DNA of 64,000 bases from Bradyrhizobium diazoefficiens (GTDB lineage: Bacteria; Pseudomonadota; Alphaproteobacteria; Rhizobiales; Xanthobacteraceae): the NCBI RefSeq assembly GCF_018129965.1, contig NZ_JAFCKW010000026.1, positions 23,146 to 87,145 on the forward strand, read 5' to 3'. A model generated the notes under the pieces. The model made no database searches and was not told where the DNA came from. It saw only the letters and a program-made list of their open reading frames with translations. This document shows, piece after piece, positions 8,220 to 16,288 of this stretch. The position numbers and the translations under genes are program-made. Position 1 is the first letter of the stretch; each line of letters starts with the position of its first letter.

Positions 8220-9236
8220 ATGAAGAAAGCCTGGCTGGCTTTGCTGCTCGCAGCAAGCGTGACGCCTGCGTTCGCGCAGGACAAGACCTTCGACCTGAAG
8301 GTCTCGCACTGGGTGCCCGCCTCGCATCCGCTGCAGAAGTCGCTGGAAGACTGGGTGGCCGCGGTGAACAAGGATTCCGGCGGCACCGTCACCGGCAAGG
8401 TGTTTCCGGCCCAGCAGCTCGGCAAGGCCTTCGATCATTACGACATGGCGCGCGACGGCATCGCCGACGTCACCTATGTCAATCCCGGCTACCAGCCCGG
8501 ACGCTTCCCGATCATTGGCGCCGGCGAGCTGCCGTTCCTGATCTCGGACGCCAAGGGCGGCTCGATGGGGCTGGACGCCTGGTATCGCAAATATGCCGAG
8601 AAGGAGATGAAGGACGTCAAATACTGCCTCGCCTTCGTCCACTCGCCCTCGTCCTTTCACTCCCGCACCAAGAAGATCGTGATGCCGGAGGACGTGAAGG
8701 GGCTGAAGATCCGTCCCGCGCATGCCACCATGGCGAACTTCGTCACCTCGCTCGGCGGCACCAACGTGCAGTCCTCCGCGCCTGAGGTCCGCGACATCAT
8801 CGAGCGTGGCGTCGCCGACGGCGTCACCTTCCCCTGGGGCTCGCTGGTCCTGTTCGGCATCGACAAGGTGACGAAATACGACATGGAGGCGCCGCTCTAC
8901 ACCACGACCTTCGTGTTCGTGATCAACAAGGACAAGTACAATGCGATGTCCGACAAGCAGAAGGCCGCGATCGACAAGAACTGCTCGGTCGAGATGGCCG
9001 GCGTGGTCGGCGAGCACTGGGGCAAGTTCGAGGATGCCGGCGTCGACAAGGTGAAGGCCGAGGCCGATCACGAGGTCTACAAGCTGACGCCGGACCAGAC
9101 CGCCGCCTGGAAGAAGGCCTCCGAGCCGCTGGTGAAGACGTGGGGTGACGGCGCCAGGAAGGCCGGCGCCGATCCGGACGCCGCGATGGCGGAGCTGAAG
9201 GCCTCGCTGAAGAAGTACAACGCGCTGGCGGAGTGA
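8220..9236 (+). CDS. dctP: TRAP transporter substrate-binding protein (DctP-type)
   Basis: A 338-residue periplasmic protein with a clear signal peptide (MKKAWLALLLAASVTPAFA, cleaved before QDKTF). The DctP family pattern includes KVSHWVPASHPLQ near the start, PEDVKGLKIRPAHATMANFV and an arginine in the latter that normally salt-bridges the substrate carboxylate. It delivers an organic acid to the DctQM membrane unit. The ATG at 8220 is preceded by GGAGAG. Divergence from pobA suggests an aromatic acid such as 4-hydroxybenzoate or a hydroxycinnamate as ligand; that is an inference. Confidence 0.93.
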   Translation: MKKAWLALLLAASVTPAFAQDKTFDLKVSHWVPASHPLQKSLEDWVAAVNKDSGGTVTGKVFPAQQLGKAFDHYDMARDGIADVTYVNPGYQPGRFPIIGAGELPFLISDAKGGSMGLDAWYRKYAEKEMKDVKYCLAFVHSPSSFHSRTKKIVMPEDVKGLKIRPAHATMANFVTSLGGTNVQSSAPEVRDIIERGVADGVTFPWGSLVLFGIDKVTKYDMEAPLYTTTFVFVINKDKYNAMSDKQKAAIDKNCSVEMAGVVGEHWGKFEDAGVDKVKAEADHEVYKLTPDQTAAWKKASEPLVKTWGDGARKAGADPDAAMAELKASLKKYNALAE

Positions 9237-9263
9237 CGGCCAAGCTGCGGCCCCGCACTCGCT

Positions 9264-9390
9264 GCCCCTCTCCCGCTTACTTGCGGGAGAGGTCGGCGCG
9301 AAGCGCCGGGTGAGGGCTCTCTCCTCCTTGGGATTATCGCCTTGCGGAAACACCCTCTCCCCAGCCCTCCCCCGCCAGGCGGGGGAGGGA
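9264..9390. repeat. Extragenic palindromic repeat, copy 2
   Basis: An element inserted between dctP and dctQ. It contains CTCTCCCGCTTACTTGCGGG, the shared GCGCGAAGCGCCGGGTGAGG module and a second hairpin CCTCCCCCGCCAGGCGGGGG. It may lower dctQM expression relative to dctP, a common arrangement for binding-protein operons. Confidence 0.7.
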
Positions 9391-9448
9391 GCGCAGTTCG
9401 ATCGCGGGTGCATCTTGAAATCGTCATGCTCTTGAACAGGACACACCC

Positions 9449-9958
9449 ATGAAGCGCTCCTGGATGGATCGCGTCATCGATTCGATCGAATGGATCGCGG
9501 CGGCCTTCGTCGGCATCGTCGCGCTCGATATCTTTCTGTCGGTGCTGCTGCGCAACACGCTGAACTATTCGATCCCCGACTCGTTCGACATCGGCCGCAT
9601 GCTGCTCGGCATCCTCATCTTCTGGGGCATCGCCGCGACCTCCTATCGCGGCAGCCACATCACGGTCGACCTCGTCTGGGGCAATGTCGGGCCGCGCTAT
9701 CAGCGCTGGATCGACGTGTTCGCAACCCTGGTGCTGCTGTTCGTCGTGACGGTGCAGACCTGGACGCTGTTCGACAAGGTGCGCGGCACCTACAACGACA
9801 ACGTCCAGACCTTCGACATGCACATGCCGACGTGGCCGTTCTTCGCTGTCGCCTGGATCGGCGATGCCGCGGCCGTGCTGCTGATCGCGATCCGCACCTA
9901 CCGGCTGATCTTCCATCCTGAAGAGATGCACGACCCCAAGCTGAAGGCGACGGAGTAA
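9449..9958 (+). CDS. dctQ: TRAP transporter small permease (DctQ-type)
   Basis: A 169-residue protein with four predicted membrane segments, fitting the small TRAP subunit. The motif DSFDIGRMLLGILIFWGIAA with a following SHITVDL is typical of DctQ. It pairs with the 12-TM subunit encoded two bases downstream. The start ATG has AGGA 9-10 nt upstream. The C-terminus is a short charged cytosolic tail. Confidence 0.92.
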   Translation: MKRSWMDRVIDSIEWIAAAFVGIVALDIFLSVLLRNTLNYSIPDSFDIGRMLLGILIFWGIAATSYRGSHITVDLVWGNVGPRYQRWIDVFATLVLLFVVTVQTWTLFDKVRGTYNDNVQTFDMHMPTWPFFAVAWIGDAAAVLLIAIRTYRLIFHPEEMHDPKLKATE

Positions 9959-9960
9959 TC

Positions 9961-11280
9961 ATGAGTACCGATGCCGTCGCCGTTATCGGCTTCGTTTCCC
10001 TGTTCGCCCTGATGCTGCTGCGCGTGCCGGTCGGCATGGCCATGGGCCTCGTCGGCGTCTCCGGCTTCACCTATCTGGTCGGCGCGACGCCGGCGCTGAA
10101 GCTGGTCGGCCAGACCTCGATGCGCACGGTCACCGACTACACATTCGGCGTGATCCCGATGTTCCTGCTGATGGGCTCCTTCGTCAGCAATTCCGGCATG
10201 AGTCGCGAGCTGTTCCGCGCCGCCAACGGCTTCGTCGGGCATTTGCGCGGCGGGCTCGGCATCGCCACCGTCGGCGCCTGCGGCGGCTTCGCCGCGATCT
10301 GCGGCTCGTCGGTCGCCACCGCCGCGACCTTTTCCGCCATCGCCTACCCCGAGATGCGCCGGTTCGGCTATCCGCAATCCTTCGCCACCGGCGTGATCGC
10401 GGCGGGCGGCACGCTCGGCGCGATGCTACCGCCCTCCACCGTGCTCGCGGTCTACGGCATCATCACCGAGCAGGACATCGGCAAGCTGTTCATCGCGGGC
10501 ATCATCCCGGGCATCCTGGCGATGACCATGTACATGATCACGATCTTCCTGATCGGCTATGTCCGGCCCGACTTCCTGCCGAAGGGCAAGGTGCTGCCGT
10601 GGCGCGAGCGCTTAGCCGGATTGAAGGACATCTGGGCGCCGGTGCTGCTGTTCGTGTTCGTCATCGGCGGCCTCTACGGCCTGCCCTTCCTGCCGCGTTT
10701 CACGCCGACCGAAGCCGGCGGCGTCGGCGCCACCGGCGCCTTCATCATCGGCGTCGCGACCGGCCGGCTCGACCGCGAGAAGATCCTGGCCTCGCTGCTG
10801 CAGGCAACGCGCACGGCGGCGGCGGTCTTCACCGTGCTGATCGGCGCCCTGATCTTCGGGTATTTCCTCACGGTGACGCAGACGCCGCAGAAGGTCACCG
10901 AATTCCTCACCGGCCTCGGCCTTGGTCCCTACGGCGTGCTGGCGCTGATCATGGTGATGTATCTCGTACTCGGCTGCCTGATGGACGCCATGGCAATGAT
11001 CATCCTGACCGTGCCGATCATCTTCCCTGTCATCATGCATCTCGGCTTCGACCCGATCTGGTTCGGCGTCATCATCGTGATGACCGTCGAACTCGGCCTG
11101 ATCCATCCGCCGGTCGGCATGAACGTCTTCGTCATCAAAAGCGTAGTGAAAGACGTCTCGTTCTCCACGATCTTCAAGGGCGTGATTCCGTTCGTGGCCA
11201 CGGACCTCGTGCGCCTGGTGATCCTGATCGCGTTTCCGTTGCTTGCAACATGGCTGCCGACGCGCATGATGGCGCATTAG
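9961..11280 (+). CDS. dctM: TRAP transporter large permease (DctM-type)
   Basis: A 439-residue protein with about twelve membrane segments of the DctM/ion-transporter family. The family pattern is seen in RVPVGMAMGLVGVSGF, GACGGFAAICGSSVATAATF and the end motif ELGLIHPPVGMNVFVI. It moves the substrate with Na+ or H+. The gene starts two bases after dctQ with GGAG 6 nt before its ATG, so the two are translationally linked. Confidence 0.94.
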   Translation: MSTDAVAVIGFVSLFALMLLRVPVGMAMGLVGVSGFTYLVGATPALKLVGQTSMRTVTDYTFGVIPMFLLMGSFVSNSGMSRELFRAANGFVGHLRGGLGIATVGACGGFAAICGSSVATAATFSAIAYPEMRRFGYPQSFATGVIAAGGTLGAMLPPSTVLAVYGIITEQDIGKLFIAGIIPGILAMTMYMITIFLIGYVRPDFLPKGKVLPWRERLAGLKDIWAPVLLFVFVIGGLYGLPFLPRFTPTEAGGVGATGAFIIGVATGRLDREKILASLLQATRTAAAVFTVLIGALIFGYFLTVTQTPQKVTEFLTGLGLGPYGVLALIMVMYLVLGCLMDAMAMIILTVPIIFPVIMHLGFDPIWFGVIIVMTVELGLIHPPVGMNVFVIKSVVKDVSFSTIFKGVIPFVATDLVRLVILIAFPLLATWLPTRMMAH

Positions 11281-11320
11281 CGAGGACGTGTATGGTTGCC
11301 TGCTGCACGGCGAGCTGTCT

Positions 11321-11463
11321 TCCCCCTCTCCCCTTGCGGGAGAGGGGGGCTCGCCGCGGAGCGGCGAGACGGGTGAGGGGTTGCCTCCGCACGCACATTT
11401 GTGTTTGCAGAAACAACCCCTCATCCGGCGCTTCGCGCCACCTTCTCCCACAAGGGGAGAAGG
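11321..11463. repeat. Extragenic palindromic repeat, copy 3
   Basis: Begins CCCCCTCTCCCCTTGCGGGA and ends with the inverted CACCTTCTCCCACAAGGGGA, with GGTGAGGGG/CCCCTCATC inside. It fills the gap between dctM and the DUF3237 gene and may end the TRAP transcript. Confidence 0.7.
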
Positions 11464-11498
11464 AAACGCACCGCGGCTGACGCGATTGGAGATGACCC

Positions 11499-11957
11499 AT
11501 GACCCCGACTCTCGAAACCAGATACGTCTTCACCATCACGGCCAAGATCGGCGACGTCGTCACGGCCGGCGAGACCGGGATCGGCGTCCGCCGCATCATC
11601 CCGATCCTCGGCGGCGAGGTGAAAGGTGCGATATCGGGCAAGGTGCTGCCGTTCGGCGCCGATTTCCAGACCATCCGTCCCAACGAGCTGATCGACCTCG
11701 AGGCGAAATACGCCTTCGAGACCGACGATGGCGCCGTCGTCTATGTCGAAAACAAGGGCATGCGCTTCGGGCCGGTCGAGCTGCTTCAAAAGCTCAAGCG
11801 CGGCGAGCCGGTCGATCCCAAGCTGATCTATTTCCGCACCGTGCCGAAATTTGAGACGGGACATGAGAAGTATCGCTGGCTGATGGAGCATATCTTCGTC
11901 GGCTCAGCCGCGCGCCACGCGGACCGCGTGGTGATCGACGTGCACCAGGTGGTGTGA
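11499..11957 (+). CDS. DUF3237 family protein
   Basis: A 152-residue protein matching the DUF3237 family, a small beta-barrel-like fold of unknown function. Visible features are the N-terminal LETRYVFTITAKIGDVVTAG, a central GRVLPF-like segment (ISGKVLPFGADFQTIRPN) and YFRTVPKFETGHEKYRWL near the end, where the F-x-T-G pattern is conserved in the family. DUF3237 genes often accompany aromatic or steroid catabolic clusters. It lies between the TRAP transporter and the CoA-ligase operon, so a role in the same pathway is plausible. The start ATG has GGAG 7 nt upstream. Confidence 0.85.
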   Translation: MTPTLETRYVFTITAKIGDVVTAGETGIGVRRIIPILGGEVKGAISGKVLPFGADFQTIRPNELIDLEAKYAFETDDGAVVYVENKGMRFGPVELLQKLKRGEPVDPKLIYFRTVPKFETGHEKYRWLMEHIFVGSAARHADRVVIDVHQVV

Positions 11958-11970
11958 CCACGTACTCCGC

Positions 11971-12097
11971 CGTCGTCCCTGCGAACGCAGGGACACATAC
12001 CGCGTGATCCATGGATTTTGGGGGGCTGGCGCACCGAGCGGCGAATCGTCGCCCAACCAACCCTGGGGTTATGGGTCCCTGCTTACGCAGGGACGAC
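11971..12097. repeat. Extragenic repeat with inverted CGTCGTCCCTGC ends
   Basis: CGTCGTCCCTGCGAACGCAG at the left is inverted as CTGCTTACGCAGGGACGAC at the right, around a roughly 90-bp core containing GGCGAATCGTCGCCCAACC. This looks like a family widespread in Bradyrhizobium; the statement on frequency is from general knowledge. Confidence 0.65.
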
Positions 12098-12182
12098 ACC
12101 CAATTTCGAGAGAGATTTTTTCTACCTGACCGGCAGCATCCGGAGCCACCACGCCGTCCCCTTCTTGACTCCCCCGGAATTC

Positions 12183-12197
12183 GTTATACAACATAAC
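12183..12197. promoter_or_regulatory. Predicted MarR site upstream of the CoA-ligase operon
   Basis: GTTAT-ACAAC-ATAAC is a perfect 5-bp dyad 19 bases before the crotonase ATG. It has the same half-sites and spacing as the sites before livH and pobA. Confidence 0.6.
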
Positions 12198-12216
12198 TAT
12201 TCTGATAAGGACGCAA

Positions 12217-13026
12217 ATGACACAGGGAAACGCCAATACCGCTGACGCGGGCGCCTCCGGGCTTCTTCGGATCGAGCGGGCGGACCGGGTTCTGACCGTG
12301 GGCCTGAACCGGCCGGCCAAGCGCAATGCGCTCAACGACGGCATCATCCTGGAAATCGGCGACTGTTTTTCGACGCTGCCCGAGGATATCGGCGCGGTCG
12401 TCATCCACGGAATCGGCGATCATTTCTCCAGCGGCCTCGATCTGTCCGAGCTTCAAGATCACGACGCCACCGGCGGCCTGCTGCATTCGCAGATGTGGCA
12501 CCGGGTGTTCGACCGCATCCAGTACAGCCGCGTGCCCGTGATCGCGGCGCTGAAGGGCGCCGTGATCGGCGGCGGGCTGGAACTCGCCTGCGCCGCCCAT
12601 ATCCGCGTCGCCGAGCCCTCGACCTATTTCGCACTGCCGGAGGGGCAGCGCGGCATCTTCGTCGGCGGCGGCGGTTCGGTGCGGCTGCCGCGGCTGATCG
12701 GCGTCGCCCGGATGATGGACATGATGCTGACGGGGCGCGTCTATACCGCAACCGAAGGCGCGTCCTACGGCTTTGCGCAATATGTGACGGAGGCCGGCAA
12801 CGGGCTCGGCAAGGCGCTGGAGCTTGCGACCAAGATTGCCTCCAACGCGCCGCTTACGAACTTCGCCGTGCTCCAGGCGCTGCCGATGATTGCGGAGGCC
12901 AATCCGCAGACCGGGCTTCTGATGGAATCGCTGATGGCCACGGTCGCTCAAAGCGACAAGGAAGCCAAGCGCAGGATCCGCGAATTCCTCGAGCACAAGA
13001 CCGCGAAGGTAAAGCCGAAGCCATGA
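12217..13026 (+). CDS. Crotonase/enoyl-CoA hydratase family protein
   Basis: A 269-residue crotonase-fold enzyme. The CoA-binding and oxyanion-hole regions are visible in HFSSGLDLSEL (about 68-78) and ALKGAVIGGGLELACAAHIR (about 110-130); the acidic residue in FALPEGQRGIF is at the usual catalytic position. It should hydrate, and possibly cleave, the enoyl-CoA made by the next gene's ligase. With a 4-nt ATGA overlap the two are coupled. Whether it is a simple hydratase or a hydroxycinnamoyl-CoA hydratase-lyase giving an aldehyde cannot be decided from the motifs alone. The start has AAGGA 6 nt upstream. Confidence 0.88.
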   Translation: MTQGNANTADAGASGLLRIERADRVLTVGLNRPAKRNALNDGIILEIGDCFSTLPEDIGAVVIHGIGDHFSSGLDLSELQDHDATGGLLHSQMWHRVFDRIQYSRVPVIAALKGAVIGGGLELACAAHIRVAEPSTYFALPEGQRGIFVGGGGSVRLPRLIGVARMMDMMLTGRVYTATEGASYGFAQYVTEAGNGLGKALELATKIASNAPLTNFAVLQALPMIAEANPQTGLLMESLMATVAQSDKEAKRRIREFLEHKTAKVKPKP

Positions 13027-14906
13027 GCGCGCAGCCGTCCTCTTCCAGCATGGAGCGCGGCGCGAGCACTTTCCCGCTGCGGCCGATCTCGTTCGGCGAT
13101 CCCGTCATCGACATCGAGCGCCGCGACGACGGCACGATCTACCTGCGGCCCAGACAGCCGCTCGGCGATTATCCGGTCCGCATCACCGACCGCCTGCATC
13201 ACTGGGCGACGACCACGCCGGACCGTGTCTTCATGGCCGAACGCGATGGCGGCCGCTCCTGGCGCAAGATCACCTATGCCGAGTTGCTGACCGCGAGCCG
13301 GCATATCGCCTCCGCGCTGATCCAGCGCGGCCTGTCGGCCGAGCGTCCGGTCGTGATCCTGTCCGGCAATTCGATCGATCATGCACTGCTCGCCTTCGGC
13401 GCGCTCTATGCCGGCATTCCGTTCTGCCCGGTGTCGCCGGCCTATTCGCTGGTGTCGAAGGACTACGGCAAGCTGTCCTATTTGATGAAGCTGCTGACGC
13501 CGGGCCTCGTCTTTGCCGAGGATGCCGACAGGTTTTCGGATGCGCTCGCGGTCAACGTGCCGCCCGGCACCGAAATCGCCGCCTCCTATGGCAGCGTGGC
13601 CGGCCGCGACGTCACGCTGCTCGCCGATCTCATGGCGACCCCGATCCGCAGCGATCTCGATGCGGTCCACGACGATATCGGCCCGGACACGATCGCAAAA
13701 TTCCTGCTCACCTCGGGCTCGACCGGCAATCCCAAGGCCGTCATCAACACCCAGCGCATGATCTGCGCCAACCAGGTGATGCTGCGCGAGACGCTCGCCT
13801 TCCTCAAGGACGAGCCGCCCGTCATCATCGACTGGCTGCCCTGGAATCACACCTTCGGCGGCAACCACAATATCGGACTGACGCTGTACAATGGCGGCTC
13901 GATGTATCTGGACGCCGGCAAGCCGATGCCCGGCGGCATCGAGGAGACCGTGCGCAATCTCCAGGAGATTTCGCCGACGGTCTATTTCAACGTGCCCAAG
14001 GGCTACGAATCGCTGCTGCCTTACTTGCGCGACGACCAAGGCCTGCGCGCGAAGTTCTTCGACCGGCTGCACGCGATGTTCTTCTCGGGCGCGGCGCTCT
14101 CGCCGTTCGTGTGGAACAGCCTCGACGAGCTCGCGGTGAAGGAGAAGGGCTATCGCGTGCCGATGCTGACGGGTCTCGGCGCGACCGAGACCGCGCCGTT
14201 CTTCATGTCGGTCAATCCGCGCACCAGCCGCTCCGGCCATGTCGGCCTGCCCGTGTCCGGCAACGACGCCAAGCTCGTGCCGAACAACGGCAAGATGGAA
14301 GTGCGCTGCAAGGGCCCGAACGTGATGCCCGGCTACTGGCGCCAACCCGACATCACCGAAAAATCCTTCGATGAGGAAGGGTTCTACAAGCTCGGCGACG
14401 CGCTCAAGGCGGTCAATCCCGACGATCTCAATGCCGGCTTCGACTTCGATGGCCGAGTCAGCGAGGACTTCAAGCTCGGCAGCGGCACCTGGGTCAGTGT
14501 CGGCCCGCTGCGCGCCCGTCTTGTCGCGGCCTGCGCGCCGCTGGTGCGCGACGTCGTCATCGCCGGCATCAACCGCGACGAGGTCTCAGCTCTCGTGCTG
14601 CTCGATCTGGACGGCTGCCGGCTGATCAACCCGACGCTGCCGGCGGACGACCTCACCGTGACCGCGCGCGACCGGCTGGTGCGCGACGCCTTTCGCGAGC
14701 GCCTGACGCGCTTCCTCGGCCAGGCCACGGGATCCTCGACGCGGATCACGCGTGCGATCCTGCTCGACACGCCGCTGTCGATCGACAAGGGCGAGGTCAC
14801 CGACAAGGGCTCGATCAACCAGCGCGCGGTGCTGGAGCATCGTGCCACGCTGATTGACGAGCTCTATGCTGCCAATCCCTCGGACCGTGTGATATCGGTC
14901 GGCTAA
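13023..14906 (+). CDS. fcs: Feruloyl-CoA synthetase-like acyl-CoA ligase
   Basis: A 627-residue AMP-forming ligase matching the feruloyl-CoA synthetase (FCS) group, with the characteristic N-terminal pattern RPISFGDPVIDIERRDDGTI and RPRQPLGDYPVRITDRL. The P-loop-like motif LLTSGSTGNPKAV is at about 227-239, followed by LPWNHTFGGNHN, the adenylate motif LTGLGATETAP and the hinge region KLGDAL with a downstream GRVSEDFKL. It activates hydroxycinnamates such as ferulate or p-coumarate to CoA esters using ATP. It begins inside the stop of the crotonase gene. Substrate range is inferred from family and neighbours. Confidence 0.9.
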   Translation: MSAQPSSSSMERGASTFPLRPISFGDPVIDIERRDDGTIYLRPRQPLGDYPVRITDRLHHWATTTPDRVFMAERDGGRSWRKITYAELLTASRHIASALIQRGLSAERPVVILSGNSIDHALLAFGALYAGIPFCPVSPAYSLVSKDYGKLSYLMKLLTPGLVFAEDADRFSDALAVNVPPGTEIAASYGSVAGRDVTLLADLMATPIRSDLDAVHDDIGPDTIAKFLLTSGSTGNPKAVINTQRMICANQVMLRETLAFLKDEPPVIIDWLPWNHTFGGNHNIGLTLYNGGSMYLDAGKPMPGGIEETVRNLQEISPTVYFNVPKGYESLLPYLRDDQGLRAKFFDRLHAMFFSGAALSPFVWNSLDELAVKEKGYRVPMLTGLGATETAPFFMSVNPRTSRSGHVGLPVSGNDAKLVPNNGKMEVRCKGPNVMPGYWRQPDITEKSFDEEGFYKLGDALKAVNPDDLNAGFDFDGRVSEDFKLGSGTWVSVGPLRARLVAACAPLVRDVVIAGINRDEVSALVLLDLDGCRLINPTLPADDLTVTARDRLVRDAFRERLTRFLGQATGSSTRITRAILLDTPLSIDKGEVTDKGSINQRAVLEHRATLIDELYAANPSDRVISVG

Positions 14907-14931
14907 GAAACCATCGGACCAGGAGAACGCC

Positions 14932-15693
14932 ATGTTGTTGAAAGATCAGGCAGCCATCGTCACCGGCGGCGCATCGGGACTGGGCGCCGCGACCGCTCGC
15001 AAGCTTGCGGCGCAGGGCGCCAAGGTCGCAGTGTTCGATCTCAATACCAAGCTCGCCGAAACCGTCGCCGCCGAGATCAAGGGCGTCGCCGTCACCTGCG
15101 ACGTTTCCGATGCCGCGTACGCGGAAGCCGCGATCGCGCAGGCGAGCAAAGCTCACGGCCCGGCGCGCGTGCTGGTGAATTGCGCCGGCATCGGCGTTGC
15201 CAAGCGCGTGGTCGGCCGCGACGGCCCGATGGCGCTCGCCGATTTCGACAAGGTGATCAAGGTCAACCTGATCGGCACCTTCAACATGCTGCGTCTCGCC
15301 GCGACCGAGATGTCCAAGCTGGAGCCGCAGGCGACCGGCGAGCGCGGCGTCATCATCAACACCGCCTCGGTCGCCGCCTATGACGGCCAGATCGGCCAGT
15401 CGGCCTATTCGGCATCCAAGGGCGGCATCGTCGGCATGACCCTGCCGATCGCGCGCGAGCTCGCGCAGTTCGGCGTCCGCGTGCTCACCATCGCACCCGG
15501 CCTGTTCCTCACGCCGCTGCTCGCCAACCTGCCGCAGGAAGCCCAGGACTCGCTCGCCGCGGCCATCCCCTTCCCGCGCCGGCTCGGCCACGCCGACGAG
15601 TTCGCGGCGCTGGCGCTGCACATGGTCGAGAATTCGTATCTGAACGGCGAAGTGGTGCGTCTGGACGGCTCGCTGCGCATGGCGCCGAAGTAA
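14932..15693 (+). CDS. SDR-family 3-hydroxyacyl-CoA dehydrogenase-like enzyme
   Basis: A 253-residue classical short-chain dehydrogenase. The NAD-binding TGGASGLGAATAR is at about 12-24, NCAGIGVA at about 84, Ser in INTASVAAYDG and the catalytic YSASK near 160. The sequence resembles type II 3-hydroxyacyl-CoA dehydrogenases (17-beta-HSD10 group), which also have the distinctive long insertion before the active site seen here. It would oxidise the hydroxyacyl-CoA made by the crotonase, giving a beta-oxidative side-chain route. The ATG has AGGAG 6-7 nt upstream and follows the ligase by 25 bases, so it is in the same operon. Confidence 0.88.
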   Translation: MLLKDQAAIVTGGASGLGAATARKLAAQGAKVAVFDLNTKLAETVAAEIKGVAVTCDVSDAAYAEAAIAQASKAHGPARVLVNCAGIGVAKRVVGRDGPMALADFDKVIKVNLIGTFNMLRLAATEMSKLEPQATGERGVIINTASVAAYDGQIGQSAYSASKGGIVGMTLPIARELAQFGVRVLTIAPGLFLTPLLANLPQEAQDSLAAAIPFPRRLGHADEFAALALHMVENSYLNGEVVRLDGSLRMAPK

Positions 15694-15724
15694 GTTGACG
15701 ATCCGTATCGCAGCAGCGATCTCG

Positions 15725-15751
15725 ACCTCACCTCTCCCTTTGGGAGAGGTC
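15725..15751. repeat. Extragenic repeat, partial copy 4
   Basis: CTCACCTCTCCCTTTGGGAG with following AGGTCGGC is a truncated arm of the element found whole at 4271 and 9264. It lies between the SDR and thioesterase genes. Confidence 0.5.
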
Positions 15752-15778
15752 GGCACAACGCGAATGGATACATGACGC

Positions 15779-16210
15779 ATGTTCGTGAACCGGCGCGACG
15801 TCCAGATCCAGTGGGGTGACTGCGACCCCGCCAACATCGTCTATTACCCGCGCTATTTCGCGATGTTCGACGATTCGACCTCGACCCTGTTCGAGGTCGC
15901 CGGCTTCTCCAAGCAGGACCTGGTCCGCAAATACGGGTTGGTCGGCATTCCCATGGTCGACACGCGGTCCAAGTTCTACATCCCCTCGACCTATGGCGAC
16001 TGGATCACCATCGAAACCAGGATCGAGAGCATCAAGCGCTCGAGCTTCGAGGTGAAGCACAGCGTCTACAAGGGCGAGGCGCTGGCGATCGAGGGTTTTG
16101 AAACCCGCGTCCTGGTCGGCCGCGATCCCGTTAACCCCGACAAGCTGAAATCGGCACCGTTTCCGCCGGAAATGGTAGCGAAATTCACGGGGAGTGAGGC
16201 CCGGAGCTAA
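15779..16210 (+). CDS. 4-hydroxybenzoyl-CoA thioesterase-family protein
   Basis: A 143-residue hotdog-fold thioesterase of the YbgC/4-hydroxybenzoyl-CoA thioesterase type. The diagnostic active-site segment IQWGDCDPANIVYYPRYFAM (about 10-29) contains the catalytic Asp of the Pseudomonas-type enzyme (GDCDPA). It would release a benzoate from its CoA ester, producing 4-hydroxybenzoate for PobA. It fits between the CoA-dependent side-chain enzymes and pobA, and is the strongest sign that the pathway goes through an aroyl-CoA rather than an aldehyde. The ATG at 15779 is chosen as the first codon in the family alignment. Confidence 0.9.
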   Translation: MFVNRRDVQIQWGDCDPANIVYYPRYFAMFDDSTSTLFEVAGFSKQDLVRKYGLVGIPMVDTRSKFYIPSTYGDWITIETRIESIKRSSFEVKHSVYKGEALAIEGFETRVLVGRDPVNPDKLKSAPFPPEMVAKFTGSEARS

Positions 16211-16288
16211 ATCGCCGCATCGCCAAAAGAGGGGGCTGAATTACCCCCCGATTTCTGCTTTCAAAGAAACACGTCAAGGGAGGAATGA

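Noticed and set aside
12495..13020. Upstream extension of the ligase gene frame through the crotonase gene
   Set aside because: Ligase similarity begins at 13023 in an ATGA overlap; the extension is Arg-rich shadow sequence.
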